The notes below the pieces were generated by a model that worked only from the letters and a program-made list of their open reading frames with translations, was not told the origin of the DNA and did not search any database. Both the position numbers and the translations under genes were made by a program. A stretch of 64,000 bases of DNA from Parvularculaceae bacterium (GTDB taxonomy: Bacteria; Pseudomonadota; Alphaproteobacteria; Caulobacterales; Parvularculaceae): the NCBI GenBank assembly GCA_021776475.1, contig JAJFFV010000001.1, positions 62,001 to 126,000 on the forward strand. Reading direction: 5' to 3'. Shown in pieces: positions 1 to 7,809 of this stretch. The number at the start of each line of letters is the position of its first letter. The stretch's first letter is position 1.

Positions 1-211
1 AACGCCGCTTAACCGCGCGCATCTCCTGAGAAAGACGCTGTGGCTTATCCGACGGTATGAAGAAACCCTGTTCGACCAATTTCTTTGTCTCGAGTTCAAA
101 TGTCTGGGAGCTGTCATTTGCTGAAACAGAGGGAATCTGACCGTTTTCACGCTGTTGCCGCGCAACCCGGGTTTCAATCAGTTCCTCGACCGCACGTTCG
201 ACGAGACTCAT
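1..211 (-). CDS. XrtA-type polysaccharide tyrosine autokinase, N-terminal fragment
   Basis: Only the first 70 codons lie in the window; the gene runs off the left edge. The ATG at 211-209 overlaps the stop of the chain-length determinant gene in an ATGA arrangement, which fixes the start and suggests translational coupling. The visible part begins MSLVERAVEEL and ends near LSQEMRAVKRR. This resembles the N-terminus of CpsD/CapB-like kinases of the exosortase-associated family, where a short helical leader is followed by a conserved basic 'aIKR' segment before the P-loop. The kinase domain itself is outside the window, so the assignment rests on that resemblance and on the neighbouring Wzz-like gene. 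In such systems the kinase forms a complex with the chain-length protein at the inner membrane and controls export polymer length. Confidence 0.6.
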   Translation of the reverse strand, partial: MSLVERAVEELIETRVARQQRENGQIPSVSANDSSQTFELETKKLVEQGFFIPSDKPQRLSQEMRAVKRR

Positions 212-1728
212 AACTGACCTCCGTCGGTGGAGGCAGCCACGGTGTGCGCCATGCGCTCATCAGCTGCTTCGGGTACACGGATTTCTGCAAACCAGAATAG
301 CCCGACGGTCGCCAGACAAAAAGCAATCCCAGTACAGACGAGACAAAAGCGATCGGCAAAAGTTTTGCGCCGAAATGCTGGAGTGAGCGCGGGTGAAACA
401 GAACCCAACACGGCTAGCCCAAGGGCCTCTTCCAGGTCGGCACATTGTGTATAAGTCCTGTCTAGAAGCGCTACAATAAAGACCAATCCAGCCGATCCGC
501 CGAGCGCGAGAAACGCGACCAAAACTGTCAGCAGTCCCCGGTTCGGATAACTCGGCTCGGCCGCGACAACTGGCTCTTCAAAAATGTTATACTCAATAGT
601 GCCGCCGCCTTCACTCAGGCTTGCCGTGATAGCGAGGCTGCTCTGTTGGCCAAGCAAGTTTTTATACGCTTCTTCCACCTGAGTGTAGCTACGCGTCATC
701 TCCTGCAATTCGGCCTGAATGGCAGGTTGCTGAGCGCTAACCAACGCCAGGTCATCAATTTCGCTGCGCACCCGAACGCCTCGTTGCCTCAAATCAGCGA
801 TCTCGCTTTCGACGGACCGAAGACTAACCTCAAGCCGTCGAAATTCGGGGTTCTCCAGCAAGCCTGCCCCGCCCGCCTCCAACTCGGCGATCTTGGCTTT
901 CAAGGCAATTATGTCGGGATAGTTCTCATTAAACTGACTTTGCAACTGCGCAAGTTGAATTTTTAGCGCATCAAGTTCAGTGCCTGATGTCGTTGCTGGA
1001 GTGGACGCCAGCAACAATCGAAATTCATCACGACTACGGATTGCTCTATAACGCGCATCTTCGATACGTGACAATTCTGCATCGAGCAGGTCCAATTCAC
1101 GAACCGTGCGCTCATTGCCAGACAGCTCTTTGGCGTGCTTGCGCCGAAAAGCGGCGATTGCGATATCTTTGTCGGAAAGCTGTTGTTCAAGTTTGGAGAT
1201 TTCACGCTCGACTTTTACCACCGCTTCCTGGCTTTGAATTATCCCGGCACCAATATCTTGTTCGATGAACAGATTCACGACCCGCGCAACGATTTTTTGA
1301 GCTGCCACAGGATCCTTGTCCGCGTAGCTGATGACGAAGTATTGCCCTTCATCATTTTCGACTTTGATATTTTCTTGCAAGGATTGAACGATCCGGGCGA
1401 TCTCAGTGTCGGTGCTAATTTCAGCATCCATGCCGGTGTCCTGAATAAGCAGCTCCATGTTTTCTCGTGAGAGCAATTGGAGGCGCATGATCCGTACACG
1501 CTTTTCAAAATCTGCGGTGGTCGCATTATTATCAATGAAACTTCGCAGGAATGTATCTGTATTAAGATAAATCTGAGCTGTAGATGAGTATCGGTCTGGT
1601 AGAAATGACAACGCAAACCAACCGGCAAGCGCAAATACCCAGGCGAACGTGACGATCAACCAGCGGCGGCGCCAAAGGCCGATTATATAATGCGTCAGCG
1701 ATCTCGGCAGATCAGACAAGGCAATCAC
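208..1728 (-). CDS. Polysaccharide chain-length determinant (Wzz/GNVR family, XrtA-type)
   Basis: A 506-residue inner-membrane protein expected to control exopolysaccharide chain length. A first membrane helix lies at about residues 23-43 after a basic RRR stretch. It is followed by the Wzz-like domain, with the characteristic RYSSTAQIYL segment near residue 46, and a long heptad-rich periplasmic coiled coil (roughly 150-360). A YPNRG segment leads into a second helix at about 400-425, and a third hydrophobic stretch lies near 463-481. Residues 1-430 match the GNVR/Wzz layout; the extra C-terminal helix is common in the PEP-CTERM-associated subfamily. It is followed with a 4-bp overlap by the autokinase fragment and preceded by the export lipoprotein, so the three probably form one transcription unit. 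Confidence 0.85.
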   Translation of the reverse strand: MIALSDLPRSLTHYIIGLWRRRWLIVTFAWVFALAGWFALSFLPDRYSSTAQIYLNTDTFLRSFIDNNATTADFEKRVRIMRLQLLSRENMELLIQDTGMDAEISTDTEIARIVQSLQENIKVENDEGQYFVISYADKDPVAAQKIVARVVNLFIEQDIGAGIIQSQEAVVKVEREISKLEQQLSDKDIAIAAFRRKHAKELSGNERTVRELDLLDAELSRIEDARYRAIRSRDEFRLLLASTPATTSGTELDALKIQLAQLQSQFNENYPDIIALKAKIAELEAGGAGLLENPEFRRLEVSLRSVESEIADLRQRGVRVRSEIDDLALVSAQQPAIQAELQEMTRSYTQVEEAYKNLLGQQSSLAITASLSEGGGTIEYNIFEEPVVAAEPSYPNRGLLTVLVAFLALGGSAGLVFIVALLDRTYTQCADLEEALGLAVLGSVSPALTPAFRRKTFADRFCLVCTGIAFCLATVGLFWFAEIRVPEAADERMAHTVAASTDGGQL

Positions 1729-1758
1729 TTTTTACTCACAATCATTTCCGCCTGCTGG

Positions 1759-2409
1759 CTAGAAAATACTCTCCGGGATCAAGATTACATCCCCCGGCGC
1801 GACGGGTACATTTGCACGCACATCGGCCTTACGCATTAAATCATCCAACTTTAACCGGTAAGACTTGCGGTCACCGCCACGCCCTCGGATAAGAACAGCC
1901 TTGTTGCCAGCAGCAAATTCCGTCAGCCCACCAACAGCTACCATGACATCAAGTACGGTCATGCCTGCCTGATATGGAAGCGCTACGGGTCGTTGGGCCT
2001 CACCCAGCACTCTGACCTGTTGATCAAATGTGGATGAAAACTGGCTGACAATAACGGTTACCTCAGGCGACTTGACATATTCAGCAAGGACGACCTCCAG
2101 ATCGCGCGCCAATTGGGTGGGGCTTTTGCCTGCAGCCAACATGTCTTCAACGAGTGGCGTTGAGATTCGTCCATCAGGCCTGACAATGACGTCCGAAGAT
2201 AGTTCGGGTGCGCGCCAAACAAAGACCTGCAGCTGATCCAGTGGGCCGACCAAATATTCGGGCGTCGACTCCAACAAGTCGCTGGTGCTTTGTTCGGTAT
2301 AGCTAATTGGCGCAGCCCGATTGCCGACGCTTTCACAGGCACTCAGTGTAAAAAGTGCCAGCAGGAGAATGGCGATTGGCCTATGCAGAGAACTGGTTAT
2401 TCTTGTCAT
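1759..2409 (-). CDS. Outer-membrane polysaccharide export lipoprotein (Wza/Poly_export family)
   Basis: A 216-residue protein with an N-terminal signal and a lipobox (LFTLSAC, Cys at about residue 25), so it is probably a lipoprotein. Residues about 51-122 form the polysaccharide biosynthesis/export domain, with the YLVGPLDQLQVFVW and RPDGRISTPLV signatures. Residues about 130-216 form one SLBB-like module with a VRVLGEAQRPVALPY start and a PGDVILIPES end. It is shorter than E. coli Wza and has one SLBB module, as in the short XrtA-associated form. Its gene lies 30 bp upstream of the chain-length determinant. Its role would be to form or gate the outer-membrane exit for the polymer. Confidence 0.85.
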   Translation of the reverse strand: MTRITSSLHRPIAILLLALFTLSACESVGNRAAPISYTEQSTSDLLESTPEYLVGPLDQLQVFVWRAPELSSDVIVRPDGRISTPLVEDMLAAGKSPTQLARDLEVVLAEYVKSPEVTVIVSQFSSTFDQQVRVLGEAQRPVALPYQAGMTVLDVMVAVGGLTEFAAGNKAVLIRGRGGDRKSYRLKLDDLMRKADVRANVPVAPGDVILIPESIF

Positions 2410-2698
2410 AATTTGCTCGTTTGTCTGACGCGCTTTTTTCCGGCCGAATAAAACTCAACCAATGCAAGAATGGGCGCAATTTCTGACGGTCAGCACTTTG
2501 TTTCCGCCTCATTTTTCATATGTTCTTTATCTGTTCCAACGATTGGGCAAAAGCGGTATTGTGGTGCTGGCGTACCCTTTTGATACATGTCCCTGAATTA
2601 GACAGAGATCCTTACTGTAGTCTTAAGATAGAAAAACCGGAGAATTTTGTTAACATTTTTTGTTGAGCTGCGATCGTGATAAATTTGATGCAACAATC

Positions 2699-3580
2699 TT
2701 ATCGGCTCCCGATACCAAAAACCGCCACTTTTACCGTCCGCAGCATAATAAACAGGTCCAGCAGAAAGCTGAAATGCTTAATATAATAAAGATCGTAGGC
2801 AAGTTTCTCGCGCGCGTCTTCGACCGACCCGCCATAATGATAGTTGATCTGAGCCCATCCGGTCAGGCCAGGTTTTACTGTATGCCTTTTATCGTAATGT
2901 TGGATCTCGTGGATCAGTAGTTCCGTGAACTCTGGCCTCTCCGGACGCGGCCCGACAAAGCTCATTTCCCCCTTAAGGATGTTAATCGTTTGCGGGATTT
3001 CATCAATTCGGCTTTTGCGGATGAAGCGCCCGACAGTTGTGACGCGGGCGTCATCTTTTTGCGCCCATTGAACACCGTTTTGCTCTGCATTGAGCGTCAT
3101 CGACCTGAATTTGTAGATACAAAAAGCCCGGCCATGCCTGCCTATCCGGGTCTGTTTGTACAAAACCGGCCCCGGCGTTTCGAGTTTTATGGCCATGGCG
3201 GTAATAGCTAAGATAGGCAGCATGAACACCAACAGACCGATGCTGGCAACAATATCGACCGCCCGTTTCGCGCCGCGGGCCAGTACATTCCCTTGTGCAA
3301 CAGGATTTGGCGCGATTTGTTCAATGCCAAATGTGCCCAGATCAATCTGCCCATCAAGATGTTCCTGAGCAACTTCTTTAGGCCGCAAAAAATTCAGCGC
3401 GCGCCGCCCAAATTCGGTGTGAGAAAGAAACCTTCGGCGTGGCAACGCAAAAAACGCTGCGTCCTGGGCAGATCGCCCGAGAGAGAAATAGTACAACAGA
3501 CCTGACAACAATAGAACGCCGTTGGCAGCGAAAACAGCAACCGTCAGGTCAATCCCACCAAATAACTCAACAAACACCAC
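2699..3580 (-). CDS. Undecaprenyl-phosphate sugar phosphotransferase (bacterial sugar transferase), short form
   Basis: A 293-residue protein whose C-terminal ~190 residues are a classic bacterial sugar transferase (PF02397) domain. Features include the AVDIVASIGLLV membrane segment, the GPVLYKQTRIGR motif, FRSM, the acidic/basic active-site stretch RKSRIDEIPQ, GEMSFVGPRPERPE, and KPGLTGWAQI. It would transfer the first sugar-1-phosphate to undecaprenyl phosphate at the inner membrane. The N-terminus carries only one hydrophobic segment (about residues 10-34), whereas PEP-CTERM-associated family members usually have a longer multi-helix N-terminus. The start is a GTG at 3580 (a second GTG follows). 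The frame is open upstream to a stop at 3626-3628 but offers no ATG. It is separated by 289 bp from the export gene, so co-transcription is uncertain. Confidence 0.85.
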   Translation of the reverse strand: MVFVELFGGIDLTVAVFAANGVLLLSGLLYYFSLGRSAQDAAFFALPRRRFLSHTEFGRRALNFLRPKEVAQEHLDGQIDLGTFGIEQIAPNPVAQGNVLARGAKRAVDIVASIGLLVFMLPILAITAMAIKLETPGPVLYKQTRIGRHGRAFCIYKFRSMTLNAEQNGVQWAQKDDARVTTVGRFIRKSRIDEIPQTINILKGEMSFVGPRPERPEFTELLIHEIQHYDKRHTVKPGLTGWAQINYHYGGSVEDAREKLAYDLYYIKHFSFLLDLFIMLRTVKVAVFGIGSR

Positions 3581-3686
3581 AGAATCCCCGTCTGATAAGA
3601 TTTTGTTACGCCCAGTGCGGTAGCGTCACAGTATCTCGTTAACGCATGAAATATGCCATTATTGAAGGAGACGTTGTGTGCTTGTC

Positions 3687-3701
3687 ATCACTAATAGTGA
3701 T
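3687..3701. promoter_or_regulatory. Perfect 15-bp palindrome upstream of the glycosyltransferase gene
   Basis: The arms ATCACT and AGTGAT flank a 3-nt spacer, giving perfect dyad symmetry. It sits about 97 bp before the ATG of the glycosyltransferase-deacetylase gene and about 107 bp upstream of the divergent sugar transferase. It is in the right place to be an operator for either gene. No regulator is identified. Confidence 0.35.
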
Positions 3702-3797
3702 CGGCGTCCCCGATTTCTGTTTACAGACCGACTGGGTGTTTTGTGGCAAGATCATTGCTCCATCTACAAAGCACTATAGGTTGCGGATGCCAGACTA

Positions 3798-6002
3798 ATG
3801 ACCCAATTACGTGTTTTGACCCTGACGACGTTGTATCCGAATGCTGCTAACCCAACTCACGGTGTTTTCGTAGAGAACCGGTTGCGTCATTTTGTAAGAC
3901 GGCATGACGTCGATCTGCGGATTATTGCACCGGTACCTTATTTCCCGTTCAAGTCAGATTTGCTTGGCAAATACGCTACTTTCGCCAAAGCACCCCGGTT
4001 TGAAACGCGGCATGGCATCGAAGTACGGCATCCCCGCTATCTCCTGCCGCCCAAAATCGGGATGACATTCTCGGCCCGGTCACTGGCTTTTTGTTTTGAG
4101 CGAGAAATCAACCGGCTTCTCGAGGAGGGTTGGGATTTCGATGTTATCGATGCCCATTATTACTATCCTGACGGTGTCGCCGCAGCCAAAATAGCTGAAA
4201 AACTAGGCAAACCAGTTGTGGTCACCGCTCGAGGAACAGATATTAATCTGATCCCGTCCTATCCGAAACAGCACGAGATGATTCTCGAAGCATCAGCGAT
4301 CGCAGATGCAAGTGTTACCGTTTGCAAGGCGCTCAAGGATGAGATGGTTCGATTAGGGGCAACCGGTGAAAAAATCAACGTCCTACGCAATGGCGTTGAC
4401 CTGGATCTGTTTTGCCCCCTGCAGCGCGACGAGATCCGCCGGGAAATGAATTTGACGGGTACGGTGTTGTTATCTGTTGGCCATCTGATTGATCGCAAAG
4501 GGCATGACCTGGTTCTTCAGGCCTTCAGGGAAATCGAGGGTGCAACTCTGCTCATTGCGGGTACTGGACCGGAGGAAAAAGTTTTGAAAGCCCTGGCGCA
4601 AGAGGACGGTATCGCTGAGAGAGTTCATTTTCTTGGTGCTGTGCCGCATGAGGATCTGCCGAAGATTTATAACGCGGCAGACATTCTTGTTCTGGCTTCA
4701 TCTCGCGAAGGCTGGCCCAATGTGTTGCTGGAAGCAATGGCATGTGGCACCGCCTGTGTCGCAGCACCGGTGTGGGGGGTAACGGAAATTATAACCAGGC
4801 CTGAAGCCGGGCGCGTTTGCATCGGTCGGAGGGTTGAGGCGATTGTTTCAGCAATCAAGGCCGTCCGGGCGACCCCGCCGGCGAGAGTGGAAACAAGGGT
4901 GTTCGCAGAAAATTTTTCGTGGGACGAGACATCTGACGGTTTAATGACCCTGTTTACGGGTATCGTGAAGAAAAAGCCTGGCCCTGCAGCGCGGTCTGCT
5001 GACAGCTGGCATTTCGAGCGCCCGTTTCATATCTCTGGAACAAAGCCGCAGCTGCTGGTGACGGTGGACACGGAGGAAATATTCGATTGGGGGAAGCCGG
5101 ATTTCGAGTGCCATGTTATTGCGCCGATATCGGATATCGCGAAATTTCAAGCGGTTTGTGAAAGACGAAGATTTAAACCTCTGTATTTCATCACCTGGCC
5201 ACTATTGAAGGACCAGAAAACCTGTGCGTATTTCAAAAAACTGCACGAAGACGGTAAAGCAGATTTAGGGCTCCATTTGCATCAATGGGTTACGCCGCCG
5301 CATGGCGCAGAAAATACGCCCTACACTTCCTACCAGGGAAACTTATCACCAAAGCTCCACAGGCAAAAGCTTTCAAACCTGATTGAAGCATTTCAGGGAG
5401 CCTTCGGGTTCGAACCTGTTTCGCATCGTGCAGGGCGTTACGGCGTCGCCCCATTCGTCCATCAACAACTTTCGGAAAACGGGATAATCATCGATTTCTC
5501 GCCCAGCGCCGGGTATGATCACAGCGCTGATGGTGGGCCTGATTTTTCCGGTGTCACAAACATGCCTTGGCGGCGGTCAGTCATTGATGCAGGCACATCC
5601 TTGATCTGCGTGCCTGTGACCGGGGCACGCAGCTACACCGGCACCAGGCAAATCCTCGCACAAAACAAAAAAAACACCGGGCGGTTTTCGCCCCTCCCCA
5701 GCCTACTAAAGAAAGTGACAGCCCCCCTTCGGCTAACACCCGAGGCGTTTGACCTGAAGGATTTGCAAGCGCTCACGAATTCGGTTGTTAAGGACGGCAC
5801 GGCGCTACTGACCTACAGCCTTCATTCGAGTTCTCTGACACTTGGAGCTACGCCGTACTCACAAACTGCCACCGATATTGATCAGCTATTACAGAAAACG
5901 GAGGCGTATTTAAGTTGGTTCACTGAGGAAATTGGTGCACCAACGAGCCTCAATGATATTGTTCACACCTATCACGTGCAGGTCAGTGACCTGGACGCAT
6001 AA
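3798..6002 (+). CDS. Glycosyltransferase family 4 fused to NodB-like polysaccharide deacetylase-type domain
   Basis: A 734-residue two-domain protein. Residues about 1-395 are a GT-B glycosyltransferase of family 4: the acceptor domain begins with RVLTLTTLYPN, and the donor domain has LLSVGHLIDRKGHDLVL, LIAGTGPE and the EGWPNVLLEAMACGTACVA motif with the E-x7-E-type signature. Residues about 420-734 resemble the WalW/NodB-like deacetylase group, with VTVDTEEIFDW at the start (metal-binding Asp region), LGLHLHQW, SHRAGRYG and a late SLHSSSL segment. Each domain is normally a separate protein. No signal peptide or membrane segment is visible, so both domains should act in the cytoplasm or at the inner face. 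It is divergent from the exopolysaccharide genes and probably belongs to the same pathway. Substrates are unknown. Confidence 0.8.
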   Translation: MTQLRVLTLTTLYPNAANPTHGVFVENRLRHFVRRHDVDLRIIAPVPYFPFKSDLLGKYATFAKAPRFETRHGIEVRHPRYLLPPKIGMTFSARSLAFCFEREINRLLEEGWDFDVIDAHYYYPDGVAAAKIAEKLGKPVVVTARGTDINLIPSYPKQHEMILEASAIADASVTVCKALKDEMVRLGATGEKINVLRNGVDLDLFCPLQRDEIRREMNLTGTVLLSVGHLIDRKGHDLVLQAFREIEGATLLIAGTGPEEKVLKALAQEDGIAERVHFLGAVPHEDLPKIYNAADILVLASSREGWPNVLLEAMACGTACVAAPVWGVTEIITRPEAGRVCIGRRVEAIVSAIKAVRATPPARVETRVFAENFSWDETSDGLMTLFTGIVKKKPGPAARSADSWHFERPFHISGTKPQLLVTVDTEEIFDWGKPDFECHVIAPISDIAKFQAVCERRRFKPLYFITWPLLKDQKTCAYFKKLHEDGKADLGLHLHQWVTPPHGAENTPYTSYQGNLSPKLHRQKLSNLIEAFQGAFGFEPVSHRAGRYGVAPFVHQQLSENGIIIDFSPSAGYDHSADGGPDFSGVTNMPWRRSVIDAGTSLICVPVTGARSYTGTRQILAQNKKNTGRFSPLPSLLKKVTAPLRLTPEAFDLKDLQALTNSVVKDGTALLTYSLHSSSLTLGATPYSQTATDIDQLLQKTEAYLSWFTEEIGAPTSLNDIVHTYHVQVSDLDA

Positions 6003-6004
6003 GC

Positions 6005-6421
6005 TCAATCGGCGCGATGCACTTTTTCCTGACGCTCATGGCGTTCCTGCGCTTCGAGAGACAGTGTCGCGATCGGTCGGGCTTCGAGCCGGCGCAAACT
6101 GATCGGCTCTCCAGTTTCTTCGCAATAGCCATATTCGCCGTCTTCTATCCGGCGGATCGCAGAATCAATTTTCGCGATGAGTTTACGTTGCCTGTCACGC
6201 GTGCGTAGTTCCAACGCCTTGTCAGTCTCGCTTGACGCCCGATCAGCCGCATCGGGCAAATGCAGACTGTCTTCCTGCAGCTGTCCCAATGTGTCCTTGC
6301 TTTCACGCAGGATGTCTTCTCTCCAGTCCAGCAACTTTTTGCGAAAATACTCAAGCTGCCGTTCATTCATAAAAGTTTCGTCTTCTGATGGGCGGTACTC
6401 TTTCACTTTTGATAACGACAT
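6005..6421 (-). CDS. dksA: RNA polymerase-binding transcription factor DksA (single-cysteine type)
   Basis: A 138-residue DksA/TraR-family protein that binds the RNA polymerase secondary channel and works with ppGpp in the stringent response. The coiled-coil tip sequence DAADRAS (residues 57-63) supplies the Asp60 and Ala62 that match the functional D74/A76 of E. coli DksA. The zinc-finger region keeps only Cys100 of the usual four cysteines (GYCEETGEPI, then the ARPIATLSLEAQ stretch), as is known for alphaproteobacterial DksA proteins. A clear ribosome binding site (GGGAG) precedes the ATG at 6421. It converges with the glycosyltransferase gene with only 2 bp between stop codons. Confidence 0.93.
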   Translation of the reverse strand: MSLSKVKEYRPSEDETFMNERQLEYFRKKLLDWREDILRESKDTLGQLQEDSLHLPDAADRASSETDKALELRTRDRQRKLIAKIDSAIRRIEDGEYGYCEETGEPISLRRLEARPIATLSLEAQERHERQEKVHRAD

Positions 6422-6734
6422 CAGTCACTCCCTAAATCGATGTCTTGCCCCAAACCTCACGCGTCTATTACCCAAGCCGGTCTGATTCAACAAGCGTGCA
6501 AATTCGAGATTGTGAAATTCTACATGACAAAAACTGGGCCAACCCGCTGGAGCAGGTCAACTTATCGTGTGTTGCAGCGCAACATAGCGCGCGTTTGCCT
6601 CAGAAAATTTAAACAGCGCGATCTCGCATCCAAGTTTGAAGCTTGTTCACGCTTGTGGTGTCGTCCATATTAATTATGTGACATACTCTGCAGCGGTGGG
6701 CTGGTTTTAAGAAAGATCGATTTGGGGATTTGAT
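6422..6734. other. Divergent intergenic region dksA / lysozyme
   Basis: This 313-bp stretch separates the divergent starts of dksA and the lysozyme gene and must hold both promoters. One 77-codon open frame runs forward through it from 6440, but it has cysteine- and arginine-rich content without a family match that I recognise and no good ribosome binding site. I treat it as non-coding. Confidence 0.4.
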
Positions 6735-7790
6735 ATGAGGGCATCACAAACCGGGATTGACCTGATCAAGCATTTTGAGGGGCTACGGCTTGAGTCTTAT
6801 CAGGATATCGCAGGTATCTGGACGATCGGTTACGGCCACACCGGTCCAGAAGTTCAAGCCGGACAGGTCATATCTGAAAGCGAAGCTGAGGACCTACTGC
6901 GCCAGGACCTGTCTCGGTTTGAAGACGGGGTTAGCCGATCGGTGAAGGTCGACATCGACCAGAACCAGTTCGATGCACTCGTCTCGCTTTCTTACAATAT
7001 TGGACTTGCTGCCTTTAAGGGATCAACGGCACTACGCCTGCTCAACAGTGGAGATTATCTTGGTGCTGCGGAAGCAATCACCTGGTGGAATAAGGCGACG
7101 GTGAACGGGGTGAAGAGAGAAGTCCTTGGTCTGACCCGTCGGCGCGCCGCCGAGGCAGCTCTGTTCCTGCAGGATGTTGGCGCGGGTGAAGCGGGCCCTG
7201 CGGACGACGATTCTACCCGGGTCACGCCCGAAGAGAATATGCCGCGACGTGGCAATCTTGCGGGCTCGAGAACAGTTGAGGGATCCGTCATCGCCGGGGC
7301 TGCCGGTGCTGCTGGCGCTGGTGCAACGATGATTGACGGTGACGACAGCGAGGCCACGGAAACGCCAGTCCAGCCTTCAGACACGCCGCCAGCGGACACC
7401 ACCAGCGCCGAGGTTGAACCGGAAACAGTTCCAGCACCCACCCCTGAAACCGACACAGGATCCGAGACGTCGCCTCCTGCAGAAAATCCAGAAGCAACAA
7501 CGACAGAAGTCGCCACGCCTCCTCCGGAAGAGGCCACCAGCACCGAGGCTGAACCGGAAATAATTCCGGCACCCGTCCCTGAAACTGAGGCGAGACCCGA
7601 GACCTTGCCTCCTGCAGAAAATTCAGAAGCAACAACAACACAAGTTGGGACGCCGGCTCCGGAGGAGGCCACAATTTCCCGCGAAGAATACAAGGAATCC
7701 ATTCAGATTGTCGCTGGTGTTATTGTCGTCGTCGCTGTGTTGTATATAATCTGGGCCCGGATCGATGACTGGCTCAATTTCCGCAGGTGA
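6735..7790 (+). CDS. Phage-type lysozyme (GH24) with Pro/Glu/Thr-rich linker and C-terminal membrane anchor
   Basis: A 351-residue protein. Residues about 1-150 are a T4-type muramidase: the catalytic triad is Glu15, Asp24 and Thr30, spaced exactly as E11/D20/T26 of T4 lysozyme, followed by IGYGHT and a C-terminal helical part (YNIGLAAF, WWNKATVNG, LTRRRAAE). It would cleave the N-acetylmuramic acid-N-acetylglucosamine bond of peptidoglycan. Residues about 160-320 are a low-complexity Pro/Glu/Thr linker containing two 45-residue tandem repeats. Residues about 325-343 form one membrane helix followed by a short charged tail. There is no N-terminal signal peptide, so how the enzyme reaches the periplasm is unclear. 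No other phage genes are nearby, which argues for a domesticated gene. Confidence 0.85.
   Translation: MRASQTGIDLIKHFEGLRLESYQDIAGIWTIGYGHTGPEVQAGQVISESEAEDLLRQDLSRFEDGVSRSVKVDIDQNQFDALVSLSYNIGLAAFKGSTALRLLNSGDYLGAAEAITWWNKATVNGVKREVLGLTRRRAAEAALFLQDVGAGEAGPADDDSTRVTPEENMPRRGNLAGSRTVEGSVIAGAAGAAGAGATMIDGDDSEATETPVQPSDTPPADTTSAEVEPETVPAPTPETDTGSETSPPAENPEATTTEVATPPPEEATSTEAEPEIIPAPVPETEARPETLPPAENSEATTTQVGTPAPEEATISREEYKESIQIVAGVIVVVAVLYIIWARIDDWLNFRR
7401..7670 (+). repeat. Two tandem 135-bp in-frame repeats in the lysozyme linker
   Basis: Two adjacent 45-codon units (7401-7535 and 7536-7670) encode related Pro/Glu/Ala/Thr-rich sequences, each with a PAP.PET core, a PPAEN..ATTT segment and a PEEA end. 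They differ at about one third of positions, so the duplication is not recent. Confidence 0.8.
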
Positions 7791-7809
7791 TATATATCTC
7801 TGACGCGGC

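Noticed and set aside
6440-6673. 77-codon forward frame between dksA and the lysozyme gene
   Set aside because: No family resemblance, unusual cysteine/arginine content and no ribosome binding site; it spans the region where both divergent promoters must be.
7055-7702. 215-codon minus-strand frame under the lysozyme gene
   Set aside because: It is antisense to the repetitive linker and is a Ser/Val/Gly-rich shadow of the Pro/Glu/Thr coding sequence.
6735-7790. Prophage remnant suggested by the lysozyme
   Set aside because: No integrase, holin, capsid or att-like repeats were seen in the surrounding genes.
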